Below, one piece after another: positions 30,421 to 37,683 of a stretch of 64,000 bases of DNA; the stretch's first letter is position 1; each line of letters opens with the position of its first letter. The DNA is from Anaerocolumna chitinilytica (GTDB lineage: Bacteria; Bacillota; Clostridia; Lachnospirales; Lachnospiraceae): positions 748,001 to 812,000 of the forward strand of contig NZ_AP023368.1 of the NCBI RefSeq assembly GCF_014218355.1. Direction: 5' to 3'. The notes under the pieces were generated by a model, which was given only the letters and a program-made list of their open reading frames with translations, made no database searches and was not told the DNA's origin. The translations under genes were made by a program, and so were the position numbers.

Positions 30421-30729
30421 ATGGTTCAGCCCAAATATCATGTATTTATCTGCACAAGCTGTAGGATTAACGGACAGCAAAAAGGGTACTGCTTTCAACA
30501 GGGCAGTGTTGATCTTGTTCAGGCATTCATGCAGGAGATTGAAGAACGGGAGCTCTCTGGTGAGGTTGTCCTGAATAATACCGGGTGCTTTGGTATCTGC
30601 GAAAAAGGTCCGGTGGTGGTGGTTTACCCGGAAGGAGTCTGGTATAAAAATGTTAAGAAGGAAGATGTAGAGCGGATATTTGATGAGCATTTTGAAGGTG
30701 GGAAGCCGGTGAAAGATCTGATGATCTGA
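30421..30729 (+). CDS. Thioredoxin-fold [2Fe-2S] ferredoxin
   Basis: A 102-residue electron carrier of the C. pasteurianum 2Fe-ferredoxin type. Cysteines are at 11, 14, 24, 56 and 60 (ICTSCRINGQQKGYC and TGCFGICEKGP). The C. pasteurianum relative binds the nitrogenase MoFe protein, and the position right after nifN-B fits a nitrogenase-linked role. GAAGGAGGAAGG lies upstream of the ATG. The last bases belong to an imperfect 31-bp duplication that continues into the gap before nifV-omega. Confidence 0.92.
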   Translation: MVQPKYHVFICTSCRINGQQKGYCFQQGSVDLVQAFMQEIEERELSGEVVLNNTGCFGICEKGPVVVVYPEGVWYKNVKKEDVERIFDEHFEGGKPVKDLMI

Positions 30730-30796
30730 TTGTAAGCTTCAGGAAGATCTGATGGTCTGGTCGTAAGAGTCATGAGAAGAACAGGGAGGTATGTCT

Positions 30797-31789
30797 ATGA
30801 TAAGAATTATAGATGGGACACTAAGCCGGCTGGATGACTATAATTTGACCCGGGATGAGATATACTGTTTCATTGAACTCATGGGAGAAATCGGTATCAA
30901 GGATATCCAGCTTTCCGTCAATGTTTACTATACAATGGAGGGAGAGCTTCCGGAGGGTTTTCATTATTATCTCGAGGTGGATACAGCTGCCTACATGAAG
31001 GGTTTTTATCCGGAGAAGGATGACAAAATCAAACTGTATTTTACTCCAAAACAATATAAGAATGATAAGGAAGTCCCTTCTTATCAGGTCAATAGCCTGG
31101 AGGATAATACCGGATATGATTTGCCGGATAAGAGTAAGCTGATGAAGGTGACCGGTCTTGATAACCTTATCCTAGGCGGCTGCACAGTGGGAATGGAGGT
31201 GTTAAAGAAGAAATTCTGCCTTGAACGGTTGATACTTTGTCCGGAGAATACCTATCATTGTGCAACCGCTATCGCTTCTTTGTTCCTGCAATATAAGGGT
31301 TATGCGGTAGTCTCAAGTATGATGGGGGTAGGAGAATATGCGGCAACAGAACAACTATTATTGTCCTTGCATGTAATGGACAGATACATGGTCAGCAGGA
31401 GCTTTCGGAGTTTCCTGGATTTACGGGGATGGATGGAAAATGTGCTGGGAGGGACCGTATCGCCCATAACACCGGTATTGGGAAGACGAATTTTCTATGT
31501 AGAATCCGGTGTGCATGTGGATGGGATATTAAAAAAACCTACGAATTATGAGCCCTATGAACCAGAATTGGTAGGCCTTCAAAGAGAAGTAACCCTTGGA
31601 AAGCACTCCGGAAGAAATTCCATCCGTTATAAGATCGAAGAGCTACGACCGGGAAGTCCTGCCCTGGAACAGATTGATGAACTTCTGGAAGAAGTGAAGG
31701 GGCTTAGCAGAATAACCGGAGAAGCCGTTTCAGAAGATGATTTCATAAAAATGATTGAGAGGTATGAACGGAATGAAAAACACTCTTAA
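30797..31789 (+). CDS. nifV-omega: Homocitrate synthase, omega subunit (regulatory/C-terminal half)
   Basis: A 330-residue protein corresponding to the C-terminal part of homocitrate synthase, the enzyme that supplies homocitrate, an organic ligand of FeMoco. It contains the C-terminal hallmarks VESGVHVDGILK, EPELVGLQREVTLGKHSGRNSI and the helical tail, while its N-terminal region is a degenerate version of the barrel (IRIIDGTLSRLDDYN) without the catalytic DTTLRDGE motif. Splitting into omega and alpha genes in this order is known from C. pasteurianum. The ATG at 30797 is preferred over 30791 because it stands 7 nt after GGGAGG. It overlaps the alpha gene by 17 bp. Confidence 0.88.
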   Translation: MIRIIDGTLSRLDDYNLTRDEIYCFIELMGEIGIKDIQLSVNVYYTMEGELPEGFHYYLEVDTAAYMKGFYPEKDDKIKLYFTPKQYKNDKEVPSYQVNSLEDNTGYDLPDKSKLMKVTGLDNLILGGCTVGMEVLKKKFCLERLILCPENTYHCATAIASLFLQYKGYAVVSSMMGVGEYAATEQLLLSLHVMDRYMVSRSFRSFLDLRGWMENVLGGTVSPITPVLGRRIFYVESGVHVDGILKKPTNYEPYEPELVGLQREVTLGKHSGRNSIRYKIEELRPGSPALEQIDELLEEVKGLSRITGEAVSEDDFIKMIERYERNEKHS

Positions 31790-32591
31790 AATCGTAGACA
31801 CCACATTACGGGATGGGGAACAATGTTCTGGGGTCATCTTTCTTCCGGAGGAAAAAATTAAACTTGCCCTGCTGCTCGACCAGATTGGCGTATATGAGAT
31901 TGAGGTAGGAATTTACGACCGAAGGACTGAAGGACGGGAGTATCTGTCTCAGATTATGGCTAAGAAAACCCAGGCCAAAATATCAATCTGGTCCAGGCTA
32001 AATCCCAAGGATGTCATGGAAGCCTGCCATCAGAAACCGGATATTATCCATATTGCAGCGCCGGTCAGCTATGTGCAGATTTATTCCAAACTGAATAAGA
32101 ACAAAGCCTGGGTCGAAAAGCAGCTTTCAGAATGCATGGAGATTGCCAACAACTTTCATGTAGATGTAACACTGGGGTTTGAAGATGCTTCCAGAGCGGA
32201 CATTGGATTTATGTTAAAACTTGCTGCATTGGCAGAGAAACTTGGGGTAAAAACCATTCGCCTGGCGGATACGGTTGGGATTTTTACACCGGTCAGGGCC
32301 GGTAATCTTGTAACTGAGATAAGGTCACATTGCGGGATGGCAATTGAAGCACATGAACATAATGATTTTGGTATGGCAGTTGCTAATTCTTTGGAAATGG
32401 CAAATAGGGGAGCGGATTTCATAGATTGTACCTTATATGGAATCGGTGAACGTGCCGGGAACTGCAATATGTATCACTTTGTGCATGCTTGCGAATCCGG
32501 GTTTCAGACCGGTATAGATAAAAAGAAGATTCTGGTTTGTATGGAGCAGCTGAAAAGTATGCTAAAGCCTAACTTTGAAAATTTCATATAG
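31773..32591 (+). CDS. nifV-alpha: Homocitrate synthase, alpha subunit (catalytic half)
   Basis: A 272-residue TIM-barrel acyltransferase domain that condenses acetyl-CoA with 2-oxoglutarate. Motifs: KIVDTTLRDGEQCSG at the N-terminus, VTLGFEDASRAD, RLADTVGIFTP and the metal-binding EAHEHNDFGMAVAN. It lacks the C-terminal accessory region, which is provided by the omega protein encoded just upstream. The ATG at 31773 is the most reasonable start: GAGAGG lies 10 nt upstream, while the ATG at 31764 is too close to it. Overlap with nifV-omega suggests coupled translation of a two-subunit enzyme. Confidence 0.92.
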   Translation: MKNTLKIVDTTLRDGEQCSGVIFLPEEKIKLALLLDQIGVYEIEVGIYDRRTEGREYLSQIMAKKTQAKISIWSRLNPKDVMEACHQKPDIIHIAAPVSYVQIYSKLNKNKAWVEKQLSECMEIANNFHVDVTLGFEDASRADIGFMLKLAALAEKLGVKTIRLADTVGIFTPVRAGNLVTEIRSHCGMAIEAHEHNDFGMAVANSLEMANRGADFIDCTLYGIGERAGNCNMYHFVHACESGFQTGIDKKKILVCMEQLKSMLKPNFENFI

Positions 32592-32601
32592 GAGAGCATA
32601 A

Positions 32602-32889
32602 ATGAATATTCGTTATGTCAAGCTGAAGGAAGGCTTTATATTAAGAGAACTGGGCGGGGAATTCTGTATCTTCCATGCAGAAGACAGTGACAATGGCTCT
32701 TTACTGGGGCTGCCCTCAGTGAATGAGGCATGTGTCTTTCTCTGGAGTCAAATTGAGAAAGGGGCAGATGTCAACTGGCTGCTGGAGGCTGTGGCTGAAA
32801 AGTACGGTATGGAGGATGAAGAGGCAGAGTATGAGGTGGCTGAATTTCTGGCAAAATTGATTCATGGGAATGTTGTGGAGGTAGTGTGA
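32602..32889 (+). CDS. PqqD-like protein in the nif operon
   Basis: A 95-residue protein that looks like the PqqD fold: an N-terminal three-stranded part (RYVKLKEGFILRELGGEFCIFHA), the hydrophobic LPSVNEACVFLWSQIEKGADVNWLLEAVAEKYG helix region and a C-terminal helix (VAEFLAKLIHGNVVEV). PqqD-like domains usually bind leader peptides of ribosomally made modified peptides, but many stand-alone members have no known role. No radical SAM peptide-modifying enzyme is next to it, the only radical SAM protein in the operon being NifB. It starts 10 bp after nifV-alpha, so it belongs to the operon. The family call is by pattern only. Confidence 0.7.
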   Translation: MNIRYVKLKEGFILRELGGEFCIFHAEDSDNGSLLGLPSVNEACVFLWSQIEKGADVNWLLEAVAEKYGMEDEEAEYEVAEFLAKLIHGNVVEVV

Positions 32890-32924
32890 AAAATGCGCGC
32901 TTTGGAAAGGGTGTGGTTGCATAA

Positions 32925-33542
32925 ATGGATAAAGCTGTAGTTTTCTACAATCAGGAAAAGAAAATGGCTGATTTCTATCAGTGCTGTGGGTACACGATTT
33001 ATGAAAAGGAACAGGAAAAATTAATAATAACAGAAGAGATTGTTTTTAAGCCAATAGAACCCTCCTCACCGGCGGTTGTTCGAGCAAAGGTAAAGGAGCT
33101 GATTGAGGGACTTGGAGATTGTAAAACGGCAGCCTTTGGCAGTATTTCCGGGATTCCCTATTCTGTCTTTGATATGGCGGGCTTTTGTATTTTTTTGCTG
33201 GCGGATAATAACAGAGAGAGCATAGAAGGATTATTGGAAGAATTGAGACAGTTTCAGGAGGAGCAAAACAAGGCTTCACAGGTAAAGGCGGTTCCGGAAG
33301 AAACCGGTGTAGATGGAGTCTACCATTTTGACTTAATCAGGGCACAGAAAAAAAATCCGGAATTGAGCTCCAAAAAGGCACTGTTTCCTTTCTTTGAGTC
33401 CACACCCTTTGTGGAACTTAAGGTCATTTGTACACATATACCACCCTGGCTGGAGAAGGATAAAAGGTTCCTTGTCAGAACAGAAAAGACGGCAGCAGGT
33501 CAAATAGCGGTGATTACCCACAGGCAGTGTGAAGGAGGTTGA
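32925..33542 (+). CDS. AnfO-like nitrogenase-associated protein
   Basis: A 205-residue soluble protein. The N-terminus (KAVVFYNQEKKMADFYQCC) and the C-terminal block LFPFFESTPFVELKV followed by HIPPWLE resemble the AnfO family, first described downstream of Fe-only nitrogenase genes in Azotobacter and Rhodobacter. Here it accompanies a Mo-type NifDK, so the family may have a broader nitrogenase role. A central segment (AAFGSISGIPYSVFDMAGFCIFLL) is hydrophobic but too short for confident membrane insertion. It lies between the PqqD-like gene and the four-cysteine repeat protein, whose ribosome binding site falls inside its last codons. Function unknown. Confidence 0.6.
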   Translation: MDKAVVFYNQEKKMADFYQCCGYTIYEKEQEKLIITEEIVFKPIEPSSPAVVRAKVKELIEGLGDCKTAAFGSISGIPYSVFDMAGFCIFLLADNNRESIEGLLEELRQFQEEQNKASQVKAVPEETGVDGVYHFDLIRAQKKNPELSSKKALFPFFESTPFVELKVICTHIPPWLEKDKRFLVRTEKTAAGQIAVITHRQCEGG

Positions 33543-33546
33543 TTAC

Positions 33547-34566
33547 ATGGTAAACTATATGGTAGTGGATGACAGTCATATTCAGATTGCAAACGGGATA
33601 TTCGGGGAGGTAACTTCCTTTCAGACTTATCCGTCAGGAGAACTTGAGAGCCTTAAGCTGGAAGGAAAAAACATGGTCGTAACCCATGCGGGGGAGCTTA
33701 TTCCGGCATATACAGAGACGCCAAGGAGAAAGAATACCCCTTCCGTTGAATTTTATAAGAATGGAATGATGAAAGCCGTTATGCTGGAGGAGCAGTCGGA
33801 GGTAGTGACACCGATTGGAGAGATTCCGGCTGAGAAGATAACCTTTTATCCGAGCGGAGAGGTACACCGTGTGTTTATTACAGACGGAAAAATAAGCGGC
33901 TTCTGGACCGAGGAAGAAGAAAAAAATCATAATATTCCATTGACCTTTGAATTTGATTTTACATCTTTTACGGCATATCTTTCTGCCATTAATTTTTACC
34001 AAAGCGGTGCTGTTCGGAGTATTACTCTGTACCCCGGAGAAAGGGTATTGATTAACACTCCGGCTGGGGAGATGGAAACTGCTATCGGTTTTTCTTTGTA
34101 TGAATCGGGGGAATTGGAGTCGGTGGAACCGGCAGCTCCCGTAAGGATAGCAACACCAATCGGATACTTGTCAGCATATGATTCCAATGCCCTTGGAGTT
34201 CATGCAGATGAAAATTCATTAAAATTCAGTGCGGAAGGAAAGCTCTTATCCATTAAAACAGAGGAAAACCGGATAATAATTCAATCGGATAAGGGAAGTC
34301 AAGACAAATTCTACTCAACAGAGATATGGAAACCGGTATTAAAGCCCCATCCTTTACATGACGACGTAATGACCTCTGAGGCGATGAAAATCAGTTTCGA
34401 CTGGGAGCAGGATACAGTGACGCTAATTTCAGAACAGGAAGCTACCTATCCTATTCAAGGAACCAGATTTGTTGTGGGAAAGGCAGATTCCGGACAGATG
34501 GGCTGCACTCCTTCAGACTGTGGGTCCTGTTTTCTTTGCGGGGAGCGGAACACAACGATGAAATAG
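33547..34566 (+). CDS. Repeat protein with C-terminal CX4CX2CX2C motif, nif-associated, unknown function
   Basis: A 339-residue protein I do not recognise. It is built from about six copies of a two-part beta unit: FYxSGxLxSIxL (near 25, 69, 100, 150, 183, 227), each usually followed by a VxTPxGEI strand pair (near 45, 86, 168, 201). The first half resembles MORN/YwqK-type repeats, so a beta-solenoid or sheet is likely. The extreme C-terminus carries Cys320, 325, 328 and 331 (GCTPSDCGSCFLC), a possible Fe-S or zinc site. The ATG at 33547 follows AAGGAGG by 8 nt. As last gene of the nif operon, it may handle metal clusters, but that is inference. Confidence 0.75.
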   Translation: MVNYMVVDDSHIQIANGIFGEVTSFQTYPSGELESLKLEGKNMVVTHAGELIPAYTETPRRKNTPSVEFYKNGMMKAVMLEEQSEVVTPIGEIPAEKITFYPSGEVHRVFITDGKISGFWTEEEEKNHNIPLTFEFDFTSFTAYLSAINFYQSGAVRSITLYPGERVLINTPAGEMETAIGFSLYESGELESVEPAAPVRIATPIGYLSAYDSNALGVHADENSLKFSAEGKLLSIKTEENRIIIQSDKGSQDKFYSTEIWKPVLKPHPLHDDVMTSEAMKISFDWEQDTVTLISEQEATYPIQGTRFVVGKADSGQMGCTPSDCGSCFLCGERNTTMK

Positions 34567-34570
34567 AAGC

Positions 34571-34592
34571 AAAAAGCTGCTCTTAAAGCAGC
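34571..34592 (-). terminator. Terminator of the HTH/PBP-like regulator gene
   Basis: Read on the minus strand, GCTGCT and AGCAGC form a stem that overlaps the stop codon and is followed by TTTTT. On the plus strand there is no T-run, so it ends the regulator transcript and may only slow the converging nif transcript. Confidence 0.7.
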
Positions 34593-35503
34593 CGCTTTCC
34601 CATATCGGTTATATTATAAAGACCGATGGCGTTGATTTCATCGGCAAATTCTCTGGAACGGAGTACTTTAATCAAAGCGTTGATTTCAGGACGGCCGATA
34701 TCGGCTTCCTTGATAACAAGATCATACTGCTCATCACGCAGATACAGAAAATCAATACTGGGCATCTGAAGTGCGGTGCTCTTGTTGCCGAGGGCACAGT
34801 CAGCGCCGCCTTTTGCAACAATTGCCGCCGCAGCCAGATGAGAGCTTACTGCCTTGTCATAACCCTTTACAGAGGAGGGAGAGATACCCTGGGACACTAG
34901 GAGGGAATCTGTTAAAATCCGGATGCCGCTTCCTTTTTCGCGGTTTGCGATATGAATGTCATCCCGGGCAAAGTCTTCAATGGAATGAATGTTTTTTGGG
35001 TTGCCTTTGGCAACATAAAATCCAATGGGTCTGTTCAGTACATGGTAGACTTGGACCTTTTCTCCGGGAATCAGATAACTGATATAGGGAAGGTTGTAGG
35101 AACCCGTCTTATAGTCCCAAATATGTGCCGATGCAACAGATACCTCGTCCTTGTATAAGGAGAGCAGCCCATTATAGCTTCCTTCATAGGAACGGATATA
35201 ACGGGAAGATTTACAGAGGGAATGTGCTGAAGAGCATAGCATATCCAGGACGATATCCTGGCCGCAGACAATAATATCCTCAGGGCGGTCCAGTGGATAG
35301 CCGGAGGATATGATATAATCATTCTCCTCTGTTTGGTTATTGCCGGAGGTGATAAGCTGATTCAGATCACTTTCTGTAATACGAAGCTGTTTACCCATCT
35401 TTGTGGCCTTTAGAGTACCGCGTTTAATCATTTCGTAAACGGTATTCTTTTTTATTTTTAAAATCTCTGCCGCTTCCAGCGGTGTATAAAGTTTTTCATT
35501 CAT
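34583..35503 (-). CDS. Helix-turn-helix regulator with periplasmic-binding-protein-like domain
   Basis: A 306-residue regulator. The N-terminal 55 residues are an excisionase/MerR-type helix-turn-helix (LYTPLEAAEILKIKKNTVYEMIKRGTLKATKMGKQLRI). The rest is a soluble PBP-like domain of the type found in ModA and in LysR-like co-inducer domains (IVCGQDIVLDML, NRPIGFYVAKGNPKNI, GSGIRILTDSLL, a C-terminal ALIKVLRSREFADEI helix). Such one-component proteins are often linked to molybdate or tungstate genes. It lies between the nif and mod operons, facing away from modA, so it probably senses molybdate and controls mod and perhaps nif. The ATG at 35503 stands 6 nt after AGGTG. Confidence 0.82.
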   Translation of the reverse strand: MNEKLYTPLEAAEILKIKKNTVYEMIKRGTLKATKMGKQLRITESDLNQLITSGNNQTEENDYIISSGYPLDRPEDIIVCGQDIVLDMLCSSAHSLCKSSRYIRSYEGSYNGLLSLYKDEVSVASAHIWDYKTGSYNLPYISYLIPGEKVQVYHVLNRPIGFYVAKGNPKNIHSIEDFARDDIHIANREKGSGIRILTDSLLVSQGISPSSVKGYDKAVSSHLAAAAIVAKGGADCALGNKSTALQMPSIDFLYLRDEQYDLVIKEADIGRPEINALIKVLRSREFADEINAIGLYNITDMGKRLL

Positions 35504-35725
35504 TTTCATCACCTGTTTTCTTTTGACGCTCAAATTATTACATAAATTATAACAGAAACAAAAGGATAAGTCTATATCATGTGGAGACAAAACTAAATAA
35601 AAAATAACTAAACATATTAATACAAAATAAAAAGAAACAAAACATAATTATTACTGAACGAAATCGTATAAAAAAGTATTAAAATATAATCTATAATGTT
35701 GATAATGCTGAAAATAAAGAATAAT

Positions 35726-35755
35726 ATTGACAATAGTCAATTAATTATATATCCT
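35726..35755 (+). promoter_or_regulatory. Candidate mod promoter with overlapping inverted repeat
   Basis: ATTGAC-AATA-GTCAAT (35726-35741) is a 6-bp inverted repeat covering a consensus -35 TTGACA (35727-35732). TATCCT lies 17 bp downstream (35750-35755). Transcription from here would give a leader of about 285 nt before modA. The repeat is a natural candidate operator for the divergently encoded regulator. Confidence 0.45.
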
Positions 35756-35800
35756 ATGAATCATAATACAAAACAACAGTTGGTTACAACATAAAACAAT

Positions 35801-35836
35801 AATAAATAAAACAGTATGATAATAAATAAAACAGTA
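35801..35836. repeat. 20-bp-period direct repeat in the mod leader
   Basis: AATAAATAAAACAGTA occurs at 35801-35816 and again at 35821-35836. The surrounding 35590-35900 region is very A-rich. It could bind a regulator or just be slippage of low-complexity sequence. Confidence 0.6.
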
Positions 35837-35927
35837 CATAAGAAACAAAATATTAGAAACCAGTAAACATAAAAACTATAAAGATAAAATAAGCCATGTT
35901 GTTTTGGATTTGAAAAGGAGGATAAGA

Positions 35928-35987
35928 GTGAAAGATAAATCTTTTACTCTCCCCTGGTACGCGTACAGCAGCACCTTTAGGTACTAA
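35928..35987 (+). CDS. 19-residue aromatic-rich leader peptide upstream of modA
   Basis: AAGGAGG at 35915-35921 stands 6 nt before a GTG that opens a 19-codon frame, MKDKSFTLPWYAYSSTFRY, ending in TAA. The ribosome binding site is stronger than those of most large genes here, and the peptide has six aromatic residues. It ends 58 bp before modA on the same strand, inside a leader with alternative hairpins. It may be an attenuation-type leader peptide whose translation sets modA expression, or a short functional peptide. I do not recognise it with certainty; translation is not proven. Confidence 0.5.
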   Translation: MKDKSFTLPWYAYSSTFRY

Positions 35988-36003
35988 TAAGCACCAAGGT
36001 GCT
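35970..36003 (+). promoter_or_regulatory. Mutually exclusive hairpins between leader peptide and modA
   Basis: AAGGTGCT (35996-36003) can pair with AGCACCTT (35970-35977, the last codons of the leader frame), or its GGTGCT part can pair with AGCACC (35990-35995). A ribosome stalled at or finishing the leader frame would choose between them. In addition, CTCCC (35949-35953) is complementary to GGGAG of the modA ribosome binding site (36035-36039). There is no T-run, so control of translation rather than termination is more likely. Confidence 0.45.
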
Positions 36004-36045
36004 ACTAAGAACTCAAAGGACTAAGCATGCAGAAGGGAGCTAAAT

Positions 36046-36972
36046 ATGAAAAAAAATGTTATGAAACGAGCACTGGCAATAATTCTTGTGGGAATGATGT
36101 TATTTACTGTAGCGTGTAGTAAGTCAGACTCTCGGCAGACAGAAAATCCGGACGCTGAAGTAACTGCTACAAACAGTGTGACAGAAACTGTGACCCCAAC
36201 CCCGGAAGCAACTGTGACAGATACGGCGGGGGATACAAAAGCAGAAGAGGGAATTACAAGCTTTGAAGATATTGGTACCGATAAAGTGAAGTTGATAGCC
36301 CTGGGGAATTCGGATGTACCGGTGGGGCAGTATTCCCAGGAGATTTTTGAAAGCCTTGGCTTTTGGGAGAATATCCAGAGCAAGATTTCCTTTGGCACCA
36401 ATGTAAAGGAGGTATTGTCACAAGTAGAAGAAGCTTCTGTGGACTGCGGTGTTGTATACGCAACAGATGCGGCAACTGCTACAGGAGTTAAGGTTATTTG
36501 TGAAGCACCGGAAGGTTCTTTAAAAACACCTGTGGTATATCCGGTGGCAATGCTTTCCGGATCGAAAAATCCGGATGCCGGGAAGGTATTTCTGAATTAT
36601 ATCGCGGCGGATACTGCGCTTTCAGAGTTTAAAAAAGTTGGTTTTAGTGTGGCGATTGCCACTCCGGCAGCAGAAACAGAATATACGGGGAAAGCATGTA
36701 CCTTGAATGTATTTGCGGCTGCAAGTCTAACGGAATCGCTTTCTGCGATACAGACAGCCTTTGAAGCAAAATATCCTGCTATCAAACTGGTGTTTAATTT
36801 TGATTCAAGCGGTACGCTTCAGACCCAGATTGAATCCGGAGCCGAGGCAGATATCTTTTTCTCAGCGGCAGCAAAACAGATGACGGCACTCAGCGGAGAA
36901 GGCTATATCGCGGACGATACAAAGATTGACCTTTTGGAAAACAAGGTTGTATTGATTGTTCCGGGGAAGTAA
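36046..36972 (+). CDS. modA: Molybdate-binding lipoprotein ModA, circularly permuted
   Basis: A 308-residue lipoprotein: signal peptide with Cys24 in FTVAC, then a Thr/Glu/Pro-rich linker to about 67. The binding-protein body is in reversed order. Residues 69-200 (GITSFEDIG, PVGQYSQEIFESLGFW, VVYATDA, VVYPVAML, the KVGF end) match the second half of normal ModA. Residues 217-308 (LNVFAAASLTESL, NFDSSGTLQTQIESGAEADIFFSAA, KVVLIVPGK) match the first half. The protein stops exactly where a normal ModA would continue into GITSFEDL. Expected ligand residues (Ser227, Ser254/255, Tyr138) are all kept, so it probably still binds molybdate. AGGGAG lies 6 nt before the ATG. Confidence 0.88.
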   Translation: MKKNVMKRALAIILVGMMLFTVACSKSDSRQTENPDAEVTATNSVTETVTPTPEATVTDTAGDTKAEEGITSFEDIGTDKVKLIALGNSDVPVGQYSQEIFESLGFWENIQSKISFGTNVKEVLSQVEEASVDCGVVYATDAATATGVKVICEAPEGSLKTPVVYPVAMLSGSKNPDAGKVFLNYIAADTALSEFKKVGFSVAIATPAAETEYTGKACTLNVFAAASLTESLSAIQTAFEAKYPAIKLVFNFDSSGTLQTQIESGAEADIFFSAAAKQMTALSGEGYIADDTKIDLLENKVVLIVPGK

Positions 36973-37009
36973 GATCATAGCTTAAAATCATGAAAAAGGA
37001 GGTGGTCAG

Positions 37010-37681
37010 GTGGAATTGTTCCCTCTATGGAATTCACTGAGAATTTCCCTTATTGCATCGGTAATCACATTTTTTCTTGGAATTTTCATTGCGAATTATG
37101 TGGCAAAACTCCCTAGCTTCCTAAAAGGGGTACTGGATGCTGTTCTTACAATTCCGATGGTGCTGCCTCCGACAGTAGTAGGCTTTTTGATATTAAAGGC
37201 GATTTCTCCAAGAAGCAATCTCGGAATACTGGTGAAAGAATATTTTAATGCGACCCTTACCATGAAATGGCAGGCTGCGATTGTTGCCGTGGTGGTGGTT
37301 ACCTTTCCGTTAATGTACCGGACAGCAAGAAGTTCCTTTGAGGCCTTTGATCAGAATATCATTGCAGCCAGCAAGACCCTTTGCTTATCCAATGCTTATA
37401 TTTTCTGGAAAGTACTGCTTCCCAATTGTAAAGAGGGAATTCTTGCCGGCGTGGTGTTGGCCTTTGCCAGAGGACTTGGGGAATACGGTGCGACAAGTAT
37501 GGTGGCCGGCTATATTTCGGGCCGTACGGCTACCATATCAACAACAGTAGCTTATTTCTGGCAGACCAATCAGGACGAAAAGGCCATGCAGTGGGTCATA
37601 ATTAATCTGGCAATTTCTTTTACGGTAATGCTCTGTGTTAACATTTTTGAAAAACGAATTTCCTTTGGAAAGGGGAAATAG
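37010..37681 (+). CDS. modB: Molybdate ABC transporter permease
   Basis: A 223-residue membrane protein with about five to six hydrophobic segments and the permease EAA-type loop around ARGLGEYGATSMVAGYISG, which docks on the ATPase. The TIPMVLPPTVVGFLIL and FEAFDQNIIAASKTL blocks are typical of ModB/CysT permeases. The GTG start follows AAAGGAGG by about 6 nt. It lies 37 bp after modA and 2 bp before modC. Confidence 0.95.
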   Translation: MELFPLWNSLRISLIASVITFFLGIFIANYVAKLPSFLKGVLDAVLTIPMVLPPTVVGFLILKAISPRSNLGILVKEYFNATLTMKWQAAIVAVVVVTFPLMYRTARSSFEAFDQNIIAASKTLCLSNAYIFWKVLLPNCKEGILAGVVLAFARGLGEYGATSMVAGYISGRTATISTTVAYFWQTNQDEKAMQWVIINLAISFTVMLCVNIFEKRISFGKGK

Positions 37682-37683
37682 AG

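Noticed and set aside
35776..35784. ACAGTTGGT, a match to the LytTR unit, upstream of modA
   Set aside because: It is a single copy; positions 21-22 bp to either side do not match, so it lacks the direct-repeat pairing that defines the other sites.
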